A stretch of DNA of 6,561 nucleotides from an uncultured Parasphingopyxis sp. GTDB lineage: Bacteria > Pseudomonadota > Alphaproteobacteria > Sphingomonadales > Sphingomonadaceae. The stretch is taken from contig CAJQMX010000181.1 of NCBI GenBank assembly GCA_905479515.1, positions 1 to 6,561 of the forward strand, read 5' to 3'. The position numbers and the translations under genes are program-made. Shown one piece after another: positions 1 through 6,561 of this stretch (position 1 is the first letter of the stretch; the number at the start of each line of letters is the position of its first letter). The notes under the pieces are model-generated. The model was not told the origin of the DNA. It was given only the letters and a program-made list of their open reading frames with translations, and did not search any database.

Positions 1-973
1 GCATTTCGTCCATCGAGAGCGTGCCATTTTGGGCGCGTTGGCCGAAGTCGGCGATCGTATTCTCGATCTCTGCAAAGGTCATGCTTTCGGCATTGCGGAT
101 CACGGGTACGACGAGGCCGTTCGGCGCAGACACGGCAACCGAGACATCGACATAATCATGATAGACGATTTCATCGCCTTCGATCTTGGCATTGACCGAT
201 GGAACATCGCGCAGCGCAAGACAGGCGGCCTTTACGAAAAAGCCCATGAATCCAAGGCGGATACCATGCTTCTTCTCGAACAGTTCCTTATACTGCTTCC
301 GTGCATCCATCACCGCGGTCATGTCGACATCGTTGAAGGTTGTGAGCAGCGCAGCGGTATTCTGTGCTTCTTTCAGACGCTTGGCGATCGTCTGGCGCAG
401 GCGCGTCATCCGCACGCGCTCTTCGCGGCGTTCGCCAGCTACGGCAGGCGCAGCGGCAGCCGCCTCGACCCGTTCCATGCTTGGCTCCCGCGCTTCTGCC
501 TTGTCGGCTTTAGCGGCGGCGAGCACATCGTCCTTGGTCAGTCGGCCATCCTTGCCGGTGCCATGAATTTTCGAAGGGTCAACGCCATGTTCGAGAACCA
601 GTCGGCGAACAGACGGTGACAGAGTCAGGGGCTGGCTGTCGGAATCGCTGGTATCCGCCTTCGCCTCGACCGGTGCCGGCGCAGATTTGGCTGGCGCTTC
701 CTTGGCGGCTCCCGCCTTGGCTGGCGCAGCGCCCTTGCTGTCACCAATTCGAGCAATAACCGCGCCGACTTCGATCGTATCACCGACCGCAACCACATGC
801 TCTTCAAGAACCCCGGCGACGGGCGACGGCACTTCTATGGCCACCTTGTCGGTTTCCAGGCTGGCGATAGGCTCGTCACGACCGACGGCATCACCGGGCT
901 GTTTCAGCCATTCCCCAAGCGTTGCCTCGGTAATAGATTCTCCCAGTGTCGGGACCTGAACATCGGTTGCCAT
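1..973 (-). CDS. sucB: 2-oxoglutarate dehydrogenase E2, dihydrolipoyl succinyltransferase (partial, C-terminus off the left edge)
   Basis: This is the E2 core of the cytoplasmic 2-oxoglutarate dehydrogenase complex. It takes the succinyl group from E1 on a swinging lipoyl arm and passes it to CoA. The frame is open from ATG at 973 to the window edge, giving 324 codons of a protein usually about 400-430 residues long. An N-terminal lipoyl domain (about 1-77) carries the motif ETDKVAIEVPSP, with K43 as the predicted lipoylated lysine. An Ala/Pro/Lys-rich linker follows (about 79-107). Next is the peripheral subunit-binding domain (about 116-154; LSPSVRRL, then GTGKDGRLTKDDV), which docks E3 in this family. 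A second Ala-rich linker leads into the catalytic acyltransferase domain from about residue 186 (RVRMTRLRQTIAKRL, then TTFNDVDM). The catalytic His/Asp motif near the C-terminus lies outside the window. The start is 1 base after the sucA stop codon, and a GGGAAAG ribosome-binding sequence lies inside the sucA end, so translational coupling is likely. The alternative name is odhB. Other acyltransferases (pyruvate or branched-chain E2) are less likely given the sucA neighbour. Confidence 0.97.
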   Translation of the reverse strand, partial: MATDVQVPTLGESITEATLGEWLKQPGDAVGRDEPIASLETDKVAIEVPSPVAGVLEEHVVAVGDTIEVGAVIARIGDSKGAAPAKAGAAKEAPAKSAPAPVEAKADTSDSDSQPLTLSPSVRRLVLEHGVDPSKIHGTGKDGRLTKDDVLAAAKADKAEAREPSMERVEAAAAAPAVAGERREERVRMTRLRQTIAKRLKEAQNTAALLTTFNDVDMTAVMDARKQYKELFEKKHGIRLGFMGFFVKAACLALRDVPSVNAKIEGDEIVYHDYVDVSVAVSAPNGLVVPVIRNAESMTFAEIENTIADFGQRAQNGTLSMDEM

Positions 974-974
974 C

Positions 975-3878
975 TTATTTCTTTCCCTGACTGTGGCCCA
1001 AGGCAGCGGCGACGAGCGCCTCCTGCTGCTCCTTGTGGCGTTTTGCGAGGCCGGTTGCCGGTGAAGCACTCGGCTCACGCCCCGCATATTCGGCTCGCTC
1101 CGTGCCGACACCGGCTTCTTCGAGACATTCTTCAATATAGTGACGGGCGAACATCCATGCACCCTGGTTTTTCGGTTCTTCCTGAGCCCAGACGACCGTT
1201 TCAAGATTGGCCATCCGTTTCAGGCGAACGACGAGCGGCTCACCCGGGAAGGGATACAGCTGTTCGAGCCGAACAATCATCGTGTGCTTGTCTTTCGCAG
1301 CATCGCGCGCCTCAAAAAGATCATAGGCCACTTTCCCGGAACACAGAACCAGGCGTTTGATATCCTCATCCTGAGGCGCGCTCGGATCAGACAGAATCCG
1401 CATGAAGTGGCTATCGCCCAGAAATTCTTCAACATTGGAGACTGCAGCTTTGTGCCGGAGCAGCAATTTGGGCGTCATGATGATAAGTGGCTTGCGGAAT
1501 GGCCGCAGCATCTGCCGACGAAGGGCATGGAAATAATTGGCCGGTGTCGTGATATTGGCAACCTGCATATTATCACCAGCGCACAACTGCAGAAAGCGTT
1601 CCAGTCTGGCCGAGCTATGTTCGGGGCCCTGGCCCTCATAACCATGCGGCAACAGCATCACGAGACCATTGGCGCGCAGCCATTTTGCTTCGCCGCTGGC
1701 GATGAACTGGTCGATCATGATCTGAGCGCCGTTCGCGAAATCGCCAAACTGCGCTTCCCAGAGCACAAGCGCTTTCGGATCGGCCAGCGCATAGCCATAT
1801 TCAAAACCCAGCACGCCATATTCGGAAAGCGGGCTGTTCAGCACCTCAAACTGGCCGCCAGGCACATGCTCTAGCGGCGTATAGCGTTCGCCCGTATTCT
1901 GATCGATCCATTCGGCATGGCGCTGGCTAAACGTGCCGCGCCCTGAATCCTGACCCGAAAGACGAACGCTGTAATCTTCGTTTACCAGCGAACCAAAGGC
2001 CAGCGCTTCCGCTGTCGCCCAGTCAAAACCATCGCCCGTTTCAAACATTGCGCGCTTGGCCTCGAGTATCCGGCCAAGCGTCTTGTGGATTTGCACATCG
2101 TCAGGAACCGTTGTCAGGATATCGCCTATCGATTGCAGAGTCTTTTCCTCAATCCCGGATATGACGCCGCGCCGCGCGGTTTCCGGATCCGCCGGTGCGC
2201 CAAGACCGCCCCAGCGCCCGCCAAACCAGTCCGCCTTGTTCGGCAGATAATTGGCACCGGCCTCAAACTCGTCCTCAAGCAGCGCATTGAACTCATCAAC
2301 CGCGCCATCGACCCATTCTTCATCAATCACGCCTTCGGTGATCAACCGCTCGCCATAGATTTTCGAAACCTTGGGATGCGAACGAATGGCCTTGTACATG
2401 ACCGGCTGGGTGAAACTCGGTTCATCGCCTTCATTGTGGCCGAAGCGGCGATAGCACCACATATCGATCACCACATCGCGGCCAAATGCCTGGCGAAACT
2501 CAATCGCCAGCTTGCAGGCAAAGGTCACCGCTTCAGGATCGTCGCCATTCACATGGAGAATCGGCGCCTGGACCATCTTTGCGATGTCCGACGGATAGGG
2601 TGAAGAACGCGCGAATTGCGGGCTCGTCGTGAAACCGATCTGGTTGTTGATGACGAAATGAATGCAGCCGCCGGTATTATACCCGCGAATGCCCGAGAAA
2701 CCGAAGCATTCGGCGACAATACCCTGGCCAGCAAAGGCCGCATCGCCATGAAGCAGGATCGGGAGAACCTCCTTATGCTGTTCCAGGTCGTCCCGTATCA
2801 CCTGCGTCGCGCGGACCTTGCCCAGTACCACCGGATCAACCGCTTCGAGATGTGAGGGATTAGGGACAAGCGACATATGGACGGAAATCCCGTCAAACTC
2901 GCGGTCCGTAGACGTGCCCAGATGATATTTCACATCGCCTGACCCGCCGACATCTTCGGGATTGGCCGCGCCGCCGGCGAATTCGTGGAATATCACGCGA
3001 TACGGTTTGGCCATCACATTGGCGAGGACGTTCAAACGCCCACGATGCGACATGCCGAAGACCATCTCTTCAACGCCATCCGCGCCGCCATATTTGATGA
3101 TCGCCTCTAGCGCCGGAATCATCGATTCCCCGCCATCGAGCCCGAACCGCTTTGTGCCGACATATTTCTTGCCGAGAAATGTTTCCCACTGCTCGGCTTC
3201 GATTACCTTGCGCAGAATTGCCTGCTTCCCCTCAGGGGTGAACTGGATGGAGTTTTCTTCCCCCTCCATCCGCTCCTGAAGGAAGCGGCGCTCCTCCAGA
3301 TCGTTGATATGCATATATTCGAGGCCAACCGGGCCGCAATAATTGTCACGCAGGATCGCCACGATCTCTTTGACCGTTGCGCTTTCCAGCCCGAGCGCGC
3401 CGCCGAGATAAACGGGCTTGTCGAGATCTTTTTCCACAAACCCGTGAAATTCTGGTGTGAGATCAGCCGGTTGAATACGTTCGTGCAATTTCAACGGATC
3501 GAGATTGGCCGCCAGATGACCGCGCACGCGATACGTACGGATCAGCATCATCGCCCGGATCGAATTGCCCGCCGCCCGTTCAATCTCGTCGGACGACAAG
3601 GTCGCGCGCGAATATGAGGGCGCGGAAGAAGCGCCTGCCGTGGCAGTGATCGTCATCTGGGTCGGATCAAGCCCTGCGGTCAGGGAATCCGTCTCCGATA
3701 CCGGCCAATTGGCGCGCTGCCAGCTCGGCCCGCTCGCGGTCTCTTCCAGCCCTTCGAAAAAGCTCTGCCAACTCTGGTCGACAGAAGCCGGATCGTCGCG
3801 ATAGCGGCGATACAGGGCTTCAACAAAAGAAGGGCTAACGCCTTCCAGCTCTGAGAAGTCGAGGCCCTCATAGCCCAT
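975..3878 (-). CDS. sucA: 2-oxoglutarate dehydrogenase E1 component (thiamine-diphosphate decarboxylase)
   Basis: This 967-residue protein is full length for the family. It decarboxylates 2-oxoglutarate on thiamine diphosphate and transfers the succinyl group to the lipoyl arm of SucB. The N-terminus (about 1-50, with SPSFVEALYRRYRDDPASVD) is the short helical region typical of bacterial E1o and is thought to bind E2. A variable linker follows (about 50-95). The thiamine-binding half shows GMSHRGRLNVLANV (275-288), KYHLGTSTDREF (317-328), NPSHLEAVDP (340-349), the cofactor motif HGDAAFAGQG (377-386, acidic D379) with NNQIGFTT (411-418), and RRFGHNEGDEPSFTQP (477-492). The C-terminal half shows GRGTFSQRHAEW (646-657), LWEAQFGDFANGAQ (706-719), LPHGYEGQGPEHSSARLERF (743-762) and RLEQLYPFP (870-878). 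There is no fused acyltransferase domain like that of actinobacterial homologues. The ATG at 3878 fits the family N-terminus and has TAAGGA nine bases upstream. The gene ends in TAA, one base before sucB, and starts 56 bases after sucD. An alternative name is odhA. Confidence 0.98.
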   Translation of the reverse strand: MGYEGLDFSELEGVSPSFVEALYRRYRDDPASVDQSWQSFFEGLEETASGPSWQRANWPVSETDSLTAGLDPTQMTITATAGASSAPSYSRATLSSDEIERAAGNSIRAMMLIRTYRVRGHLAANLDPLKLHERIQPADLTPEFHGFVEKDLDKPVYLGGALGLESATVKEIVAILRDNYCGPVGLEYMHINDLEERRFLQERMEGEENSIQFTPEGKQAILRKVIEAEQWETFLGKKYVGTKRFGLDGGESMIPALEAIIKYGGADGVEEMVFGMSHRGRLNVLANVMAKPYRVIFHEFAGGAANPEDVGGSGDVKYHLGTSTDREFDGISVHMSLVPNPSHLEAVDPVVLGKVRATQVIRDDLEQHKEVLPILLHGDAAFAGQGIVAECFGFSGIRGYNTGGCIHFVINNQIGFTTSPQFARSSPYPSDIAKMVQAPILHVNGDDPEAVTFACKLAIEFRQAFGRDVVIDMWCYRRFGHNEGDEPSFTQPVMYKAIRSHPKVSKIYGERLITEGVIDEEWVDGAVDEFNALLEDEFEAGANYLPNKADWFGGRWGGLGAPADPETARRGVISGIEEKTLQSIGDILTTVPDDVQIHKTLGRILEAKRAMFETGDGFDWATAEALAFGSLVNEDYSVRLSGQDSGRGTFSQRHAEWIDQNTGERYTPLEHVPGGQFEVLNSPLSEYGVLGFEYGYALADPKALVLWEAQFGDFANGAQIMIDQFIASGEAKWLRANGLVMLLPHGYEGQGPEHSSARLERFLQLCAGDNMQVANITTPANYFHALRRQMLRPFRKPLIIMTPKLLLRHKAAVSNVEEFLGDSHFMRILSDPSAPQDEDIKRLVLCSGKVAYDLFEARDAAKDKHTMIVRLEQLYPFPGEPLVVRLKRMANLETVVWAQEEPKNQGAWMFARHYIEECLEEAGVGTERAEYAGREPSASPATGLAKRHKEQQEALVAAALGHSQGKK

Positions 3879-3887
3879 GAAATGTGA

Positions 3888-3893
3888 TCCTTA
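3888..3893 (-). promoter_or_regulatory. Ribosome-binding site of sucA
   Basis: TAAGGA on the minus strand ends nine bases before the sucA ATG. It supports the start at 3878. The rest of the 56-base gap after sucD shows no strong hairpin with a T-run, so nothing visible would stop transcription between the two genes. Confidence 0.7.
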
Positions 3894-3934
3894 GCTGTCC
3901 CACACCGCAAAACTGGCGTTGGGGGCCTTCCTTA

Positions 3935-4819
3935 TCAACCTTTGAGCAATGCGGCGAGTGTCGTGCCGAGCTCCGACGGGCTTGGAGAAACCGAAATACC
4001 CGCAGCCTCCATCGCAGCAATTTTGTCGTCAGCACCGCCCTGCCCGCCGGACACAATCGCGCCGGCATGGCCCATACGGCGGCCCGGAGGCGCCGTGCGG
4101 CCTGCAATAAAGCCCACGGTTGGCTTGGAACGGCCCGCCTTGGCTTCGTCGGCGAGGAACTGCGCGGCTTCTTCTTCTGCGCTGCCGCCAATTTCGCCGA
4201 TCATCACGATCGACTGTGTTTCATCGTCAGCAAGGAACAGTTCCAGCACGTCGATAAAGTTTGTGCCGTTGACCGGATCGCCGCCGATGCCAACAGCCGT
4301 CGACTGGCCAAGGCCAACCGCCGTGGTCTGATGGACGGCTTCATAGGTCAGCGTGCCGGACCGGCTGACAACGCCAACCGAGCCTTTGGAGAAAATGCTG
4401 CCGGGCATGATACCGATCTTGCACTCATTTGGCGTGAGAACGCCCGGGCAGTTTGGCCCAATCAGGCGCGATTTGGAGCCTTCCAGCTTCGCCTTCACGG
4501 TCACCATATCAAGCACCGGAATGCCCTCGGTAATCGCAACAATCAGCGGAATTTCCGCTTCAATAGCTTCGATGATGGAGGCTGCCGCAAATTTGGGCGG
4601 CACATAAACCACGCTGGCATCTGCGCCCGTGGCATCGCGGGCCTCGGCAACGGTGTTATACACCGGCAGGCCGATATGGGTCGTTCCGCCTTTGCCCGGC
4701 GTAACGCCGGCAACCATCTTGGTGCCATAATCCAGACCCTGCTGGGTATGGAAGGTTCCGGTGTCACCGGTCATCCCCTGCGTGATGACCTTGGTGTTTT
4801 TATCGACGAGAATGCTCAT
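3935..4819 (-). CDS. sucD: Succinyl-CoA synthetase (succinate-CoA ligase) alpha subunit
   Basis: This 294-residue protein is full length for the family. With the SucC beta subunit it converts succinyl-CoA, phosphate and ADP or GDP to succinate, CoA and a nucleoside triphosphate. The N-terminal CoA-binding Rossmann domain shows [12 protein letters not shown] (14-25) and GVTPGKGG (38-45), where K43 matches the CoA-contacting lysine. [11 protein letters not shown] (96-106) and [12 protein letters not shown] (119-130) follow. The ligase domain has SRSGTLTYE (152-160), [17 protein letters not shown] (177-193) and [10 protein letters not shown] (208-217). [16 protein letters not shown] (240-255) contains H251, the phosphorylated histidine of the family. 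The start was set at 4819 ([11 protein letters not shown]), the conserved N-terminus. An in-frame ATG at 4888 would add 23 residues overlapping the end of mdh and has no family support. The gene follows mdh by 31 bases, and its stop is TGA. The unusual point is that sucC is absent next door, although the two genes are commonly adjacent in bacteria. Confidence 0.98.
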   Translation of the reverse strand: MSILVDKNTKVITQGMTGDTGTFHTQQGLDYGTKMVAGVTPGKGGTTHIGLPVYNTVAEARDATGADASVVYVPPKFAAASIIEAIEAEIPLIVAITEGIPVLDMVTVKAKLEGSKSRLIGPNCPGVLTPNECKIGIMPGSIFSKGSVGVVSRSGTLTYEAVHQTTAVGLGQSTAVGIGGDPVNGTNFIDVLELFLADDETQSIVMIGEIGGSAEEEAAQFLADEAKAGRSKPTVGFIAGRTAPPGRRMGHAGAIVSGGQGGADDKIAAMEAAGISVSPSPSELGTTLAALLKG

Positions 4820-4830
4820 CCTGTTGGCTG

Positions 4831-4834
4831 TCCT
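4831..4834 (-). promoter_or_regulatory. Probable ribosome-binding site of sucD
   Basis: AGGA lies 11 bases before the sucD ATG at 4819. A second AGG abuts the ATG directly and is too close to serve. The spacing is a little long, so this assignment is tentative, but it is the only purine-rich candidate in the 31-base gap between mdh and sucD. Confidence 0.45.
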
Positions 4835-4850
4835 GTTGTTCTGGAAGAGT

Positions 4851-5834
<984 letters not shown>

Positions 5835-5900
5835 CTAACATCCCTGAAACGCGCCGGGCTTAGACGGTGAGACATGAGTCGGCAACCGTTCGCAAGTGCA

Positions 5901-5921
5901 AAAATGCGATCATTCTGATCG
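5901..5921 (-). terminator. Possible weak intrinsic terminator after the peptidase gene
   Basis: On the minus strand a perfect 6-base inverted repeat, CGATCA-GAA-TGATCG (5907-5921), begins 11 bases after the peptidase stop codon. It is followed by CATTTTT, ending in five T residues. Position and order fit a rho-independent terminator, but the stem is short and only half GC, and the loop is three bases. A dyad operator for a regulator of mdh is the alternative, as the same sequence is a symmetrical 15-base site upstream of that gene. Confidence 0.35.
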
Positions 5922-5932
5922 AAGCGCGAAAC

Positions 5933-6561
5933 CTAGTCGGCAAGGGTCCGAATAAGGTCCGTCCAATGGTCGATATTGTCGTACAGACTCTGCACGGGCA
6001 ACCGCTCATCCCGGCCATGGGCGCGCTCGTCTTCCGGGCTGACGATCCATGCGCCATTCACGCCATATGTCGGGATTCCGGCAGCGCGAAAAAACAGGCC
6101 ATCGGTCGCTCCCGTGCTCATGTTGGGCACGATAGCGGCTCCGGGATGCCGCGCATGGACGGCTTCGGTGAAGGCAGTGATGATATCGTCACGCAGCGGC
6201 GACGCATCCGTCGGCCGCGCTTCCTCAATCGGTTCCACGGTGATGTTGCTCGGTGCGGCGATCTCTCGCAGCGTTGTCAGGACACTGGCCGGGTCAACGC
6301 CGGGAAATATGCGGCAATTGACTGTTGCCTGTGCCATTTGGGGAAGCGCGTTATCAGCATGCCCGCCCTGCAGCCGCGTTGCGACACAGCGGGTCCGCGT
6401 CGTGCCGACCAACGTTGGCGATGCTTCCACAATGTCTGAGGCCTCACCATCAGCGGGATCGGCAAGCCAGCGCGCGATCGCGTCCCTCACTTCCGGTTCC
6501 GCCGTTGTCGCGCGCGCCGTGAAATAGGCCCGTGTTGTATCATTCAGCATTGGCTCGAACC
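5933..6561 (-). CDS. M20-family metallopeptidase (partial, N-terminus off the right edge)
   Basis: The visible part is the last 208 residues of a zinc-dependent M20/M25/M40-type peptidase or amidohydrolase. The frame is open through the right edge, so the ATG at 6550 is internal, preceded in frame by Phe-Glu-Pro. A dimerisation (lid) domain begins near visible residue 49 with TLVGTTRTRCVATRLQGGH and GGHADNALPQ (H67 and N70, conserved in this domain), then ATVNCRIFPGVD. The end of the catalytic domain follows, with STGATDGLFFRAAGIPTYG and AHGRDERLPV; its histidine (codon 6017-6019) matches the C-terminal metal ligand of the family. The first metal ligands and the catalytic glutamate are outside the window, so activity cannot be judged. 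Family members of this sort are often about 450-480 residues long and may carry a signal peptide, but the N-terminus is not visible. The substrate is unknown; dipeptides, N-acyl amino acids or other amides are all possible. It runs in the same direction as mdh, 119 bases away, and has no evident link to the TCA cycle. The stop is TAG. Confidence 0.87.
   Translation of the reverse strand, partial: FEPMLNDTTRAYFTARATTAEPEVRDAIARWLADPADGEASDIVEASPTLVGTTRTRCVATRLQGGHADNALPQMAQATVNCRIFPGVDPASVLTTLREIAAPSNITVEPIEEARPTDASPLRDDIITAFTEAVHARHPGAAIVPNMSTGATDGLFFRAAGIPTYGVNGAWIVSPEDERAHGRDERLPVQSLYDNIDHWTDLIRTLAD

Noticed and set aside
29..619. A 196-codon plus-strand open frame at the left edge.
   Set aside because: It lies antisense to sucB, whose minus-strand frame is open to the edge and encodes lipoyl, subunit-binding and catalytic domains. 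The plus-strand translation resembles no family I know.
1140..1874. Plus-strand open frames across sucA, the longest 244 codons.
   Set aside because: They are antisense to the conserved C-terminal half of sucA, with no family similarity and no promoter evidence.
3879..3934. A terminator or hidden gene between sucD and sucA.
   Set aside because: The 56 bases show only short GGCC-type words, no stable stem with a T-run, and no open frame beyond a few codons.
6548..6550. Taking the ATG at 6550 as the start of the peptidase gene.
   Set aside because: The frame stays open to the window edge, and the visible protein begins before the lid domain. The catalytic N-terminal part with the first metal ligands would be missing, so this is an internal methionine.

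Overview
The window is a piece of a central-carbon operon from an alphaproteobacterium, most likely a member of the Sphingomonadales. This rests on gene order and on the close resemblance of the SucD, SucA and Mdh proteins to sphingomonad versions as I remember them; no database search was possible. Base composition is moderately GC-rich and uniform, with no sign of horizontal transfer, mobile elements, CRISPR arrays or RNA genes.

All supported genes lie on the minus strand, so the biological order runs from the right edge to the left. At the right edge (5933-6561) is the C-terminal half of an M20-family metallopeptidase, whose start is outside the window. A 119-base gap follows, holding a small hairpin with a T-run and the leader of the next gene. 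Then come mdh (malate dehydrogenase, 4851-5813), sucD (succinyl-CoA synthetase alpha subunit, 3935-4819), sucA (2-oxoglutarate dehydrogenase E1, 975-3878) and the first 324 codons of sucB/odhB (the E2 succinyltransferase), which runs off the left edge. Gaps are 31, 56 and 1 base, which suggests a single transcript mdh-sucD-sucA-sucB.

The four enzymes carry out consecutive or nearby TCA-cycle steps. SucA and SucB (with an E3 subunit not seen here) convert 2-oxoglutarate to succinyl-CoA. SucD, with a SucC beta subunit, turns succinyl-CoA into succinate with nucleotide triphosphate synthesis. Mdh oxidises malate to oxaloacetate. The notable layout point is that sucC is not next to sucD: sucD follows mdh directly, so the beta subunit must be encoded elsewhere.

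I found no convincing previously undescribed system. This is an ordinary housekeeping region, and the findings below are modest. Many long open frames on the plus strand are antisense shadows of the real genes. No gene-free stretch exceeds 300 bases; the longest is the 119-base gap upstream of mdh.
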